Counted from the first letter of the stretch, positions 51,476 to 60,219 are shown. The stretch is DNA of 64,000 nucleotides from Poseidonibacter lekithochrous (GCF_013283835.1 NZ_CP054052.1:2046001-2110000); one strand, 5' to 3'. Translations and numbers: made by a program. The notes: a model not told the origin generated them from the letters alone.

Positions 51476-52306
51476 ATGCAATATCTACAAAAACATAGTT
51501 TATATATTTCAAATCCAAAAGTTAGTTGTGATTTTTATATTAATAAACTTGGAATGAGTTTACTTACAAAATTTACTGAAAATGAAATAGAGTATTACCA
51601 TCTATCTTTTGATAATTTACCCAATTCAAAAGAAGCATTTTTAGAACTTATATTTGATAAGAATAATAAAGAAACAATATTTCCTAAAAATAAAGATACA
51701 CTTGAAGGATATTGGAAAATAGCCCTTAGTATAAAAGATGTTGATATTGCAAGGGAAAGACTACTTGAAAAGGGAGTTGATATTGGCCCTGCTTTTCAAG
51801 TTCCTAATGTGGCATATCTATGTCATTTTTATGATCCAGATGGATATTGTTTAGAGTTGATACAACATAAATTTCAAGAGAATCATATAAAAGAAGATGA
51901 AAATAAAAACTATGTGTTAGGAAATAAAGCCATTTTTTCCTTAATTACATATAGGGTAAAAGATATAAATAAAAGTTTAGAGTTTTATACAAAACATCTA
52001 GGTTTAAAATTACTATCAAAAATGGATGTATCAAAAAGAGGTTTCAACTTATATTTTTTAGCTTTGACAAATGATATATTGCCAAATGAAACTGATATTG
52101 AAGCTATTGAAAATAGAGAATGGTTATGGCAAAGAGAATATACAATAATTGAATTACAACATATATTGCAATTTGATAATGATAAAGAATTTAAATATGA
52201 AGTTGGGAAAACTACAGGCTTTAATAAAATATCTTTTATTTCGAAAGAAAAAAAGAGTCTAAAAGACCCTGATTTATATAATATAGAAATTCAAAAGATA
52301 GATTAA
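51476..52306 (+). CDS. Double VOC-domain (glyoxalase/dioxygenase-like) protein
   Basis: This 276-residue protein has two vicinal-oxygen-chelate domains (about 5-130 and 150-275). Domain one starts KHSLYISNPKVSCDFYINKLGM and ends YDPDGYCLELIQH, giving the usual His...Glu metal ligands. Domain two starts ITYRVKDINKSLEFYTKHLGLKLL and ends DPDLYNIEIQ. Such proteins include glyoxalase I, extradiol dioxygenases and resistance proteins. The TetR-controlled, SnoaL-linked context suggests handling of an aldehyde or aromatic compound. The last bases overlap the convergent gene. Confidence 0.85.
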   Translation: MQYLQKHSLYISNPKVSCDFYINKLGMSLLTKFTENEIEYYHLSFDNLPNSKEAFLELIFDKNNKETIFPKNKDTLEGYWKIALSIKDVDIARERLLEKGVDIGPAFQVPNVAYLCHFYDPDGYCLELIQHKFQENHIKEDENKNYVLGNKAIFSLITYRVKDINKSLEFYTKHLGLKLLSKMDVSKRGFNLYFLALTNDILPNETDIEAIENREWLWQREYTIIELQHILQFDNDKEFKYEVGKTTGFNKISFISKEKKSLKDPDLYNIEIQKID

Positions 52307-52316
52307 ATTCTATCTT
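52295..52316. terminator. Terminator between VOC gene and its convergent neighbour
   Basis: Arms AAGATAGA (52295-52302) and TCTATCTT (52309-52316) with a 6-base loop, followed by CTTCTTTCTTTT on the plus strand. It spans both overlapping stop codons. Confidence 0.7.
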
Positions 52317-52791
52317 CTTCTTTCTTTTCGTTTTCTTCTTTTTCTAAATGCTCTAATAATAACTCAAAACATAACTCTAGTATTTTTAAATTTTTTACTA
52401 GTAACATTGGATTATGTTTATTATTTATACCAGATTTAGTAATTTGTACATTTCGAAGATCAACTTCTCCATCAATTAAAACTACTTCAAATCTAATTTT
52501 GTCATTTGTAAAACCTATAGATAAAGGTACGTAATACTCTTTTTCATCATCACCTAGATACCAACTAGCAGATCTTTGAATAAAAACTGTTGGTAAAGGA
52601 GCATTATAATTTAGTCCATTTATATGATGTTTATTAAAGATAATCTTTTTAATATTAATTGGATTAATCAAAGATGTATTCATCTTATTCTTTATTCTTT
52701 TATACATAAGTTTCCAAAGAAAAGATTTAACTTTTCTCGTAGAATCAAGATGACCTAAAATTCTGTCATTTAAATAATATATACTATTCAT
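52303..52791 (-). CDS. Unknown protein, 162 residues, in the lpxK operon
   Basis: I do not recognise this protein. The first 50 residues are basic and helical (RILGHLDSTRKVKSFLWKLMYKRIKNKMNT). The middle is beta-rich (PTVFIQRSASWYLGDDEKEYYVPLSIGF and RFEVVLIDGEVDLRNVQI). The tail ends in an acidic Glu-rich helix (HLEKEENEKKEEDRI). It overlaps the end of lpxK by 8 bases and is the last gene of a long minus-strand unit. No signal peptide is seen. It could be a cytoplasmic accessory protein. Confidence 0.6.
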   Translation of the reverse strand: MNSIYYLNDRILGHLDSTRKVKSFLWKLMYKRIKNKMNTSLINPINIKKIIFNKHHINGLNYNAPLPTVFIQRSASWYLGDDEKEYYVPLSIGFTNDKIRFEVVLIDGEVDLRNVQITKSGINNKHNPMLLVKNLKILELCFELLLEHLEKEENEKKEEDRI

Positions 52792-53728
52792 AATCTTTTA
52801 TATACTCGCTCATTATTGAGAAATCTACATTTTCGTCTATTTTAATATCTAAGTCCATTAAATATAAATTTCTTACTTTAAATTTTTTTAGTTTAACTAA
52901 ATCTTTTCCTGTTGTAACAATAGCATAATCTTCGTAAGTAACACTAATACTTTCTATATCTTCTTTAGTAAAAGTATGATGATCAGGGAAAGAAATCATT
53001 TTTGTACCCTCAGGTAAAAATTCTAACAACCTATCAGGTTTAGAAATTGCTGTTAAAAGAACTGTTTTTTTAGGTAAAACTGCTTCTTTATTATCTTTTT
53101 TGATTGTAATAACTCTAAAGAAGTCTTTTCCTTCTTGAAGTTCTAAATCAGCATAAAAATACATACCCTTAGGCTCTCTATATCCACCACTTGGTAAACA
53201 AAAAAAGTTTGTTGGTTCTTTTTTTGGTCTTAATAAAATATTGAATTTTTTAATACTATATTTTGAAAAACCATCATCAAGAAAAACAATTTTACATCCT
53301 AGTTCTTTTGCTTTTTTTATAGCTTCTACCCTATTCTCACTAACTATTACAGAAGCATTAGGCAAAGAGTTTGCCAATAACATAGCTTCATCACCAGAAG
53401 TTTGAATATCTTCTAAAACTTTACCATTTTGTGATATTACGTATAAACCTTTTGAAGCACGTCCATAACCTCTCAGAATAATACAAGGGTTTTCATATTT
53501 TGAAGCTAATTTAATTGTAATAGGAGTTTTTCCGCTACCACCAACTATTAAATTCCCTACAGAAATTACTGGTATTTCAAAATCAGATTCTCTTGCTTTT
53601 GTTCTTTTTATAAGAATAATAAGCATATATAAAAAAGTTAAGGGTAAAAGTAAAAATGATATTAGTTTCTGGAAAGAGTTAGGGAAGAAGAGATACTCTT
53701 CTACCCATAAGTAAAATTTTTGTTTCAA
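52784..53728 (-). CDS. lpxK: Tetraacyldisaccharide 4'-kinase
   Basis: This 314-residue inner-membrane enzyme phosphorylates lipid A precursor at the 4' position. An N-terminal hydrophobic helix (LISFLLLPLTFLYMLIILI, about 23-41) anchors it. The P-loop is VGNLIVGGSGKTPITIKLA (about 56-74), followed by ILRGYGRASKG and FLDDGFSKYSIKK near 150, family signatures. The C-terminal part ends with FPDHHTFTKEDIESI and the TTGKDLVKL motif. It indicates that this Gram-negative makes a lipid A. It is in the minus-strand run with degT and nadE. Confidence 0.92.
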   Translation of the reverse strand: MKQKFYLWVEEYLFFPNSFQKLISFLLLPLTFLYMLIILIKRTKARESDFEIPVISVGNLIVGGSGKTPITIKLASKYENPCIILRGYGRASKGLYVISQNGKVLEDIQTSGDEAMLLANSLPNASVIVSENRVEAIKKAKELGCKIVFLDDGFSKYSIKKFNILLRPKKEPTNFFCLPSGGYREPKGMYFYADLELQEGKDFFRVITIKKDNKEAVLPKKTVLLTAISKPDRLLEFLPEGTKMISFPDHHTFTKEDIESISVTYEDYAIVTTGKDLVKLKKFKVRNLYLMDLDIKIDENVDFSIMSEYIKDYE

Positions 53729-53734
53729 GTTAGA

Positions 53735-54874
53735 TTATATCCACTCAGATGCAACTTCGATTACTTGGTCACATACGTAGTTTACTTCATCATCTGTTAA
53801 ACCCGCATACATTGGTAATGACAGGATTTGTTGATAGTTATTTAAAGCATTTGAATATGCTGTAATTTTAATAGAGTACTTTGTTTTATAATAAGATAAA
53901 AGATGTAATGGAATATAGTTAAGTCCAGTTGCAACACCTCTTTCTTTTAATGCTCTAGCAAAAGCATCTCTATTTCTTGAAATCTTTACAATAAATTGAG
54001 TAAAGATATGTTCATCTTTATGAGAAGGAATTGTAATATGTTTAACCCCTGTTAATCTCTTTTTATAAAGTGCTGCAATCTCTTTTCTTCTTTTGATAAA
54101 GTTTTCTGTTTTATTTAACTGTGCTAATGCATAAGCTGCATCTAACTCAGATAAATCATATTTATGCCCAATATCAACAACATCATATACGTAATCTAAG
54201 TTTCCATAGTTATCGTATGTAGTTGTAAGTGCATGTGTTCTTAGAAGTTTTGCTCTATTTGCAATATCTTCATTATTTGTTGCAATAATTCCAGATCTAG
54301 AAATCGCATATTTAGAGTTGGATGGATTTGTAGAGAAGATAGTCATATCAGCTCTTAAGTTCCCAACTTTTTTACCCTTGTATGTAGCTCCTAAAGACGA
54401 TCTACAATCCTCAATAAGAATAATCCCATACTTTTCCGCAATGTCATAAATTCTATCTAAATCAGGAGTTTGACCACCTACAAAAGTAATAATAGCTCCT
54501 CTTAATTTCTTAGAGCTGTTATCTTCTAAAGCTTTTTCAAATTTATCTACATCAATATTCATATCATCCATATTAATATCAATAAAAATAGGCTCAGCAT
54601 CAAAGTGTCTAACACATTCAGGTAAGTTTACGAATGAGTTAACAGACATTAAGATTTTATCTCCTCTTTTAAGTTTAATAGCACTTAATGCAAGGTGAAC
54701 TGCAGCCGTTGATGTTGCAGTTGCAACAGCATATTTAGCTCCAACAAATTTAGTAATACTCTCTTCAAACTCTATTACTTTAGATAAGTCATTTTTTGAC
54801 TCTAAAACACTTCTAATCTGACTTAATTCATCAGTATCTAGAGAGGCTTTATATATTGCAACTTCTTTTTTCAT
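53735..54874 (-). CDS. DegT/DnrJ/EryC1-family aminotransferase-like protein
   Basis: This protein starts at ATG 54874 after TGGAG; a frame four codons longer exists. The fold-type I layout is clear: ATATSTAAVHLAL (about 50-62), SVNSFVNLPECVRHFDAEPIF and the PLP-binding Asp in ILIEDCRSSLGATYKGKKVGN. The catalytic Lys region reads FSTNPSNSKYAISRSG, where most relatives have a Lys two residues earlier in a PxK or PSKN motif; Lys188 is therefore displaced or the protein is not an aminotransferase. Such proteins normally aminate keto-sugars for surface glycans. It follows nadE by two bases. Confidence 0.82.
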   Translation of the reverse strand: MKKEVAIYKASLDTDELSQIRSVLESKNDLSKVIEFEESITKFVGAKYAVATATSTAAVHLALSAIKLKRGDKILMSVNSFVNLPECVRHFDAEPIFIDINMDDMNIDVDKFEKALEDNSSKKLRGAIITFVGGQTPDLDRIYDIAEKYGIILIEDCRSSLGATYKGKKVGNLRADMTIFSTNPSNSKYAISRSGIIATNNEDIANRAKLLRTHALTTTYDNYGNLDYVYDVVDIGHKYDLSELDAAYALAQLNKTENFIKRRKEIAALYKKRLTGVKHITIPSHKDEHIFTQFIVKISRNRDAFARALKERGVATGLNYIPLHLLSYYKTKYSIKITAYSNALNNYQQILSLPMYAGLTDDEVNYVCDQVIEVASEWI

Positions 54875-54876
54875 CT

Positions 54877-55638
54877 TTAACTCCACTTAATATTTGCGAT
54901 TGTTGGTAATTTACCTTTAAAGGCATTTGCTTTAATTCTATACGCTAACATATCTATTAATTTTTCTTCTATATTTAATTTTAAAAGTTCTTCTTTTGTT
55001 TTGTTTTCATCTACCATTAGTTTTAGAACATCGTCCATTTGTTTATAAGAGTATCCAAGTTCATTTTCATCACTTTGACCTTCCCATAAATCAGCACTAG
55101 GAGCTTTATTTACAATAGCATCCGTAACACCTATAAATTTAGCAAATTCAAACTCATCACTTTTATACATCTCACCAATTGGGTTGATTGCACAAGCGAT
55201 ATCTCCAAAAATTGTACCATAACCAAGTAATAATTCACTTTTATTAGAAGTACCTACAACTAATGATCTTTCTCTTGATGAAACATCATATAAAACTGAC
55301 ATTCTCATTCTAGCACTAAAGTTACCAATTCTTAGTTTGTCTTCATCCATATTTTCAATAAACGAAGTAACCATAGGTGCAATAGAAATTATCTCATATT
55401 TTATACCAAATTTTTCACAAAGCTCTACAGCATCGTCGCTTGAACTCTGAGAAGAAAACTGTGATGGCATAAGCACACAATTTAATTTATCACCAAAAAC
55501 TTCTTTACATAAAACAGCAACTACAGCAGAATCAAGCCCACCAGATAGTCCTACAGTAACTTTTTCTAAACCAGTTTTTTTTACTTCATCTTGTAAAAAA
55601 TCTATTAATTGTTGTTTAATATCAGTCCAATTTATCAA
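54877..55638 (-). CDS. nadE: NH3-dependent NAD+ synthetase
   Basis: This 253-residue enzyme makes NAD+ from nicotinate adenine dinucleotide, ammonia and ATP. The pyrophosphatase loop GLSGGLDSAVVAVL is at about 29-42, and the segments MRMSVLYDVS, VGTSNKSELLLGYGT and AINPIGEMYKSDEF are typical. The C-terminal SADLWEGQSDENELGYSY binds substrate. The glutaminase domain of long NadE is absent, so it depends on free ammonia. It is upstream of the degT-like gene with two bases between. Confidence 0.95.
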   Translation of the reverse strand: MINWTDIKQQLIDFLQDEVKKTGLEKVTVGLSGGLDSAVVAVLCKEVFGDKLNCVLMPSQFSSQSSSDDAVELCEKFGIKYEIISIAPMVTSFIENMDEDKLRIGNFSARMRMSVLYDVSSRERSLVVGTSNKSELLLGYGTIFGDIACAINPIGEMYKSDEFEFAKFIGVTDAIVNKAPSADLWEGQSDENELGYSYKQMDDVLKLMVDENKTKEELLKLNIEEKLIDMLAYRIKANAFKGKLPTIANIKWS

Positions 55639-55660
55639 TTAAAATCCTTTGTCAAAGTTA

Positions 55661-55873
55661 TTATAACTCATCTTTTTTTGTTTTTTCATAAATTTCGTCT
55701 AAATAATCAGAAGTTGTATTCGTTATATTATCTTTTCTTCCTAATAGCTGATTCTTAATATCAAGCAATTCTTGTTCCTCGAAATAATTAAGATAGTTAG
55801 GGTTAATCTCGATTGTATCATCAGGAGTAACTTTAATAAGTTCTTTTATTTCTTTTATTAATTCTTCTTTCAT
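55661..55873 (-). CDS. Small acidic protein of unknown function (70 residues)
   Basis: This 70-residue protein is acidic and predicted helical (EELIKEIKELIKVTP at the start; a Glu/Lys-rich tail). It has no motif that I recognise. The start ATG at 55873 lies 3 bases after the mini-ferredoxin stop, so it belongs to the same minus-strand run. The sequence NPNYLNYFEEQELLDIKNQL is the most structured stretch. It may be a real coupled gene or a remnant; codon use resembles neighbours. Confidence 0.55.
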   Translation of the reverse strand: MKEELIKEIKELIKVTPDDTIEINPNYLNYFEEQELLDIKNQLLGRKDNITNTTSDYLDEIYEKTKKDEL

Positions 55874-55876
55874 TTG

Positions 55877-56107
55877 TTATCTTTTAGTAAATTTTTCTAG
55901 TATTTGTGTTAAATAGAGTTCCATTTTTTCAGCACCAATATCGCAAGAGCTATCTTGGCAACATTTGCAACAAGTTCCAGCATCAGTTAAATCACCAATT
56001 TTTTCTAAAGTATTAGCATCTCGCTCTTTAATAGAATGAATGACTTCACCCAAAGATACGTGTTTACAAGTACATACTTCATAAGAATGAGGAAACTTTT
56101 TAGCCAT
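55877..56107 (-). CDS. BFD-like (2Fe-2S) mini-ferredoxin, second copy
   Basis: This 76-residue protein matches the bacterioferritin-associated ferredoxin/NifU-middle domain [2Fe-2S] fold: C12 and C14 in EVCTCKHV and a CCKCC cluster at 46-50 supply ligands, with a further C55. The helix-rich context VIHSIKERDANTLEKIGDLTDAG is typical. BFD releases iron from bacterioferritin by reducing it, but short BFD-like proteins also serve other redox roles. It overlaps its twin upstream by 8 bases. The doubled cysteines are unusual. Confidence 0.82.
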   Translation of the reverse strand: MAKKFPHSYEVCTCKHVSLGEVIHSIKERDANTLEKIGDLTDAGTCCKCCQDSSCDIGAEKMELYLTQILEKFTKR

Positions 56108-56339
56108 TTGTTATCTCTTTTTTAACTTCATTTAATATATCTTTGCAGTATATTTTCTTTTTTATTCTACCAAAATCAGCTTCACTAAAAATACAATGAC
56201 GACATTCGGTTCCAGCAGTAGTGATATCTTGAATATCTCTTAGTGTTTTGGCATCATTGTTTTTAACAGCATCTACAATATGTTTGATAGTAACTCTTTT
56301 ACAGTTACATACTTCATATGATTCTTCAAAACCTAACAC
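56100..56339 (-). CDS. BFD-like (2Fe-2S) mini-ferredoxin, first copy
   Basis: This 79-residue protein has the canonical BFD ligand set C11-X-C13 in EVCNCKRV and C46-X2-C49 in TECRHC, and the surrounding helices VDAVKNNDAKTLRDIQDITTAG. It is the upstream member of a tandem pair. It shares its layout with the next gene but differs in the ligand loop. It follows the TerB/DnaJ gene by two bases in the same run. A role in iron or electron handling is expected; the partner is not visible in the window. Confidence 0.82.
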   Translation of the reverse strand: MLGFEESYEVCNCKRVTIKHIVDAVKNNDAKTLRDIQDITTAGTECRHCIFSEADFGRIKKKIYCKDILNEVKKEITNG

Positions 56340-56341
56340 TA

Positions 56342-57094
56342 TTAAGCTCTATGTTTTTTGATAAGTTCATAAGCTTCATTGATTTCTTGAAGTTTCGTAG
56401 TAGCTTCATCAATAATATTTTGAGCTGCACCAGAACCTGCAATAATATCCGGATGGTGTTTTTTAACAAGTGTTCTATATGCTTTTTTAATTGCACCATC
56501 ATCATCAGAAGAATTAACACCTAAAATTTCATAAGCTTTATCTAGACTAAGAGCATTATTTTGCGCTTGTTGCGCATAAAATGCTTTAAATGTATTAACT
56601 AAATTCTCAAAATCTTGAGTTTTTATTTTAAGAGATTTAGCAATATCTTCAGTAATCATTCTCTCAGTATCTGAGAAATCTTTGTCAATAAATGCTAAAT
56701 TTAGTAAATACTCCATAATTTTAGCACGTTTCGTATAGTCATATTTTGTCAAACTGTATAGTTTTTCACAAATTTCCATTGTGTTATCAAAACTCTCTTT
56801 TTCTTTTGAATAAAGTATCTTTAACTCATCTCTAATTTCATCAGCATTTTCAAAATGTCTTGAAATATCGTTAAGAGTATGTTTTAATAACTCAGCTTCT
56901 AATTCACATACTTTCCCGTCTGCTTTGGCTACTTTAGCCATTAATGCTACTAATAAACCTGCTTCATGATTTAGTAAATCACCCTCAAATTTCTCTTTGA
57001 TTTTCAAGTTAATGTTTTGGAACTTCTCTGTCTTATAATTTCTTGCAATTAGAAATAAAATAAATCCAATCACTAGTAAAACTAATATTTTCAT
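56342..57094 (-). CDS. Membrane-anchored TerB/DnaJ-domain protein (DjlA-like)
   Basis: This 250-residue protein starts with a membrane helix (KILVLLVIGFILFLIARNY, about 2-20). A TerB-like helical region follows (about 40-160, with MAKVAKADGKVCELEAELLK carrying a metal-like acidic pair). The C-terminal DnaJ domain (about 185-250) contains the HPD motif in LVKKHHPDIIAG. The arrangement is that of DjlA/DjlB-type co-chaperones, which stimulate DnaK at the membrane. It is the first gene of the minus-strand run, divergent from tatB. Confidence 0.88.
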   Translation of the reverse strand: MKILVLLVIGFILFLIARNYKTEKFQNINLKIKEKFEGDLLNHEAGLLVALMAKVAKADGKVCELEAELLKHTLNDISRHFENADEIRDELKILYSKEKESFDNTMEICEKLYSLTKYDYTKRAKIMEYLLNLAFIDKDFSDTERMITEDIAKSLKIKTQDFENLVNTFKAFYAQQAQNNALSLDKAYEILGVNSSDDDGAIKKAYRTLVKKHHPDIIAGSGAAQNIIDEATTKLQEINEAYELIKKHRA

Positions 57095-57186
57095 ATTTTT
57101 CCTTATTTATTAAATACAACTATTTTGCTAGATTTTATCAAATTTTAGTTAAAATCTTAACCTTTAAATATACAATGGAGTTATAT

Positions 57187-57642
57187 ATGTTTGGAATGGG
57201 CTTTATGGAAATCCTATTAATTGCAGTAATTGCAATTATCGCATTAGGACCGGATAAACTACCTACGGCAATGGTTGAAATTGCAAAGTTTATACGAAAA
57301 TTCAAGTCAGGTGTTGAAGATGCAAAATCTACTTTTGATAATGAATTAAATATCAAAGAGATGAAAGAAGAAGCAAATAAATTTAAAGCACAGATTGAAG
57401 ATGCTAAATCTACTGTTTCTATGGATTCTAAAGTTGATTTAGGATTAGATGACATTATGAATGACGACTTAACTTCTGATAAAGAAGAAAAGCCAAAAGA
57501 AGAGAAAGTTTCTTTTAAAAAGAAAAAGAAAAAAGAAACTAAAAAAACTAAGACTGTAGAAGAGACAAACGAAGAAGTTGTTGAAAATGCAGCAAATAAA
57601 TTTAAAGTTAATTTTGATGAAAAAAAAGAGGATAATGCGTAA
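57187..57642 (+). CDS. tatB: Sec-independent translocase subunit TatB
   Basis: This 151-residue protein has the TatA/B layout: an N-terminal hydrophobic helix (FMEILLIAVIAIIALGPDKLP, residues 6-26) with the family's FxxLxxPxxLP motif, an amphipathic helix (VEIAKFIRKFKSGV) and a charged, Lys/Glu-rich tail. The start ATG at 57187 follows GGAG at 7 bases; a longer frame starts at 57175 but overlaps that ribosome site. Its length and its place immediately before tatC favour TatB over TatA. The TAATG overlap couples it to tatC. Confidence 0.9.
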   Translation: MFGMGFMEILLIAVIAIIALGPDKLPTAMVEIAKFIRKFKSGVEDAKSTFDNELNIKEMKEEANKFKAQIEDAKSTVSMDSKVDLGLDDIMNDDLTSDKEEKPKEEKVSFKKKKKKETKKTKTVEETNEEVVENAANKFKVNFDEKKEDNA

Positions 57643-58376
57643 TGCTTGAAGATTTAAAACCTCACATAGCTGATTTACGAAAGAGATTAATGGTTTCAGC
57701 AGGAATGCTGATTGCAATGTTTTTTGTATGTTTTTTCTTTTATGAACCAATTTTAGGTTGGATGATGGTTCCAGTGGAAGCTGTACTTCCGCCAAACTCT
57801 CAAATGGTTGCAATTGAAATACAAGAGACATTCTTCACAGCACTTAAAGTTGCATTCTTTTCTGGTTTTATTTTATCATTACCAGTAATTTTCTGGCAAA
57901 TGTGGCTATTTTTGGCACCAGGATTATATGAACATGAAAAGAAATTAGTATTTCCTTTTGTATTCTTTGCAACATTAATGTTCCTTGTTGGTTCTGCTTT
58001 TGCTTATTATATTGTTGTACCTTTAGGATTTGAGTTCTTAATTAACTTTGGTTCTGCTGTTGTTACAGTATTACCAAGTATTGGTAAATATGTTGGATTC
58101 TTCACAAAACTATTATTTGGTTTTGGTGTAGCATTTGAATTACCAGTAATTACGTTCTTCCTTGCACAAATTGGTTTAGTTGATGATAGGATGTTAAAAG
58201 ACTTCTTTAAATATGCAGTTGTAATTATTTTTATCGCAGCTTCATTATTAACACCACCAGATGTACTAACACAATTTTTAATGGCTGGTCCATTAATCAT
58301 ACTTTATATTGTATCTATATACATTGCAAAAGTATTTAACCCAGCTGATAAAGCTGAAGATGAAGACGAGGACTAA
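57642..58376 (+). CDS. tatC: Sec-independent translocase subunit TatC
   Basis: This 244-residue membrane protein has six helices and the TatC signature stretches LEDLKPHIADLRKRLMV at the start and PLGFEFLINFG and FELPVITFFLAQIGLVD in the middle. It recognises twin-arginine signal peptides and, with TatA/TatB, exports folded proteins such as iron-sulfur and molybdenum enzymes. The start overlaps the tatB stop by one base. queA follows six bases after its stop, so the three are likely one operon. Confidence 0.96.
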   Translation: MLEDLKPHIADLRKRLMVSAGMLIAMFFVCFFFYEPILGWMMVPVEAVLPPNSQMVAIEIQETFFTALKVAFFSGFILSLPVIFWQMWLFLAPGLYEHEKKLVFPFVFFATLMFLVGSAFAYYIVVPLGFEFLINFGSAVVTVLPSIGKYVGFFTKLLFGFGVAFELPVITFFLAQIGLVDDRMLKDFFKYAVVIIFIAASLLTPPDVLTQFLMAGPLIILYIVSIYIAKVFNPADKAEDEDED

Positions 58377-58382
58377 GATTTA

Positions 58383-59405
58383 ATGCTTGATCCTTTAAAA
58401 ACATCAAGCTATGATTACGATTTACCAAACGAACTCATAGCAACTCATCCAGTAAGCCCAGCAGATGCTGCTAGGCTTTTGGTTTATGACAGAAAAACAC
58501 AAACAATCACTCATACTACTTTCAAATCTTTAATGGATTATCTTCCAGAGAATTTATCTGTTTTCCTAAACGATACAAAAGTAATCAAAGCTAGAATCTT
58601 TGGAAAAAAAGAATCAGGTGGAAAAATAGAATTACTTTTAAATAAACCATTATTTATGGATAGATATTTAGTAATGACTAGAGGTAGAGTAAAACTAGGA
58701 ACTGAAATATTCTTCGACAAAGGTCTAACAGCTGAAGTATTAGAACTAAATGAAGATGGTAGTAGAGTTGTAAAATTCTTCAAAGATGGCAAAAAAATAG
58801 AATTTTTAGAGCTAGTAGAAATTCTAAATGAAATTGGTCATTTACCTCTTCCTCCTTATATGAATAGAGAAGATGATAAACAAGATGAAGAAGATTACCA
58901 AACTTTGTTTGCTAAAAACTATGGAGCAGTAGCAGCTCCAACTGCATCTTTACACTTCACACCTGAATTATTAGATAATATCAAAAATAAATTTGATGTT
59001 AATTATCTAACTCTTCATGTGGGAGCTGGTACATTCAAACCAGTAGATGCTGATGATATTTTAGATCACCCAATGCATAGTGAATACTTTGAAATTGGAA
59101 GAGAAGCAAAAGAATCACTAGATAAAGCACAAAAAGTTTTAGCAGTTGGTACTACAGTTACTAGAACAGTTGAGTATTATTCAAGAACAAATATGATTCA
59201 AGGGGAATGTGATTTATTCTTGAACCCATCGAATAAACCAATTAAAGTTGACTGTTTACTTACAAACTTTCACTTGCCAAAATCTACATTAATTATGCTT
59301 ATTGCATCTTTTGTAGGATTAGAAAAAACATTAGAAATATATAACGAAGCCATTAAAGAGAAATATAGATTTTATTCTTATGGTGACGGTATGTTAATTA
59401 TATAA
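58383..59405 (+). CDS. queA: S-adenosylmethionine:tRNA ribosyltransferase-isomerase
   Basis: This 340-residue enzyme makes epoxyqueuosine on tRNA from 7-aminomethyl-7-deazaguanine. The N-terminus YDLPNELIATHPVSPADAARLLVYDR and FLNDTKVIKARIFGKK are family signatures. Later motifs are GHLPLPPYMNRED, YGAVAAPTASLHFT, LHVGAGTFKPVDAD, and FHLPKSTLIMLIASFVG. Length is standard. It lies directly after tatC, a gene order I associate with this bacterial group. Nothing looks unusual. Confidence 0.96.
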   Translation: MLDPLKTSSYDYDLPNELIATHPVSPADAARLLVYDRKTQTITHTTFKSLMDYLPENLSVFLNDTKVIKARIFGKKESGGKIELLLNKPLFMDRYLVMTRGRVKLGTEIFFDKGLTAEVLELNEDGSRVVKFFKDGKKIEFLELVEILNEIGHLPLPPYMNREDDKQDEEDYQTLFAKNYGAVAAPTASLHFTPELLDNIKNKFDVNYLTLHVGAGTFKPVDADDILDHPMHSEYFEIGREAKESLDKAQKVLAVGTTVTRTVEYYSRTNMIQGECDLFLNPSNKPIKVDCLLTNFHLPKSTLIMLIASFVGLEKTLEIYNEAIKEKYRFYSYGDGMLII

Positions 59406-59420
59406 AGGATTTTTAGAACC

Positions 59421-60173
59421 ATGCAACATTATGTGTTATTTGATACAGAAACAACAGGAAATCAAGAAGACGATAGAGTTATTCAATTTGGAGCTATGAT
59501 TGTAGATCAAAAAGGTAAAGTTGAAGCTTATGATGAATTTTGTCATAGTGATGTAGCAATCAAAATTGAAGCTATGGAAGTACATAACATTACTCCTGAT
59601 TTAATTGTTGGTAAACCAAAAGCAGTTGAAACTACATTTTACAAAAGATTAGAAGAGTTAAACACTCCTGAGAACTTCTTAATTGCTCATAATATTTCAT
59701 TTGATATGGGAATGATTCAAAAAGAAGGATTTGTAAATAACTTCCAACTTATTGATACTTTAAGATGTGCTAAACATTTATATTCAGAAATGCCTTATCA
59801 TAGATTACAATACCTAAGATATGCACTAGAATTATATAAAACAGAACAAGCAGAAGCTAATAAACATGGAATTACTATTAAAGCCCATGATGCAATTGGT
59901 GATGTTCTTGTAATGAAATTATTCTTAACTAAATTAGTTGGTAAATGTAGAGAGGTTTATCCTGACTATAATCCAATGGAAAAATTAGTTGAGCTTACTA
60001 AAACTCCTGTTTTTATCAAAACTTTTAAATTTGGTAAACACAAAGGTAAAGAAGTAGCAGAAGTTGCTAAAAATGATTCAGGATACTTAAACTGGATGAG
60101 ATCTAATATGGATTTAGATGAAGATTTAAAATATACTTTAGACAAAGTATTAGGTAGTAACGACTCTTATTAA
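59421..60173 (+). CDS. DEDDh exonuclease with DUF3820 C-terminal domain
   Basis: This 250-residue protein has an RNase T/DnaQ-like 3'-5' exonuclease domain (about 3-165). The catalytic acidic residues are in LFDTETTG (D8, E10), AHNISFDMG (Asp near 94), and HDAIGDVLVM (His and Asp near 152). The C-terminus (about 200-245) has the DUF3820 motif FKFGKHKGKEVAEVAKND.GYLNWM, thought to be a nucleic-acid-binding module. It is 15 bases after queA, so likely co-transcribed. It could act on DNA or RNA ends; the substrate is not known. Confidence 0.88.
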   Translation: MQHYVLFDTETTGNQEDDRVIQFGAMIVDQKGKVEAYDEFCHSDVAIKIEAMEVHNITPDLIVGKPKAVETTFYKRLEELNTPENFLIAHNISFDMGMIQKEGFVNNFQLIDTLRCAKHLYSEMPYHRLQYLRYALELYKTEQAEANKHGITIKAHDAIGDVLVMKLFLTKLVGKCREVYPDYNPMEKLVELTKTPVFIKTFKFGKHKGKEVAEVAKNDSGYLNWMRSNMDLDEDLKYTLDKVLGSNDSY

Positions 60174-60180
60174 AACACTC

Positions 60181-60212
60181 TAGTTCCATAATAATTAAAT
60201 ATTATGGAACTA
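60181..60212. terminator. Strong bidirectional terminator after the exonuclease gene
   Basis: Perfect 13-bp arms TAGTTCCATAATA (60181-60193) and TATTATGGAACTA (60200-60212) with a 6-base loop, between convergent genes. Confidence 0.8.
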
Positions 60213-60219
60213 TTCTCTA

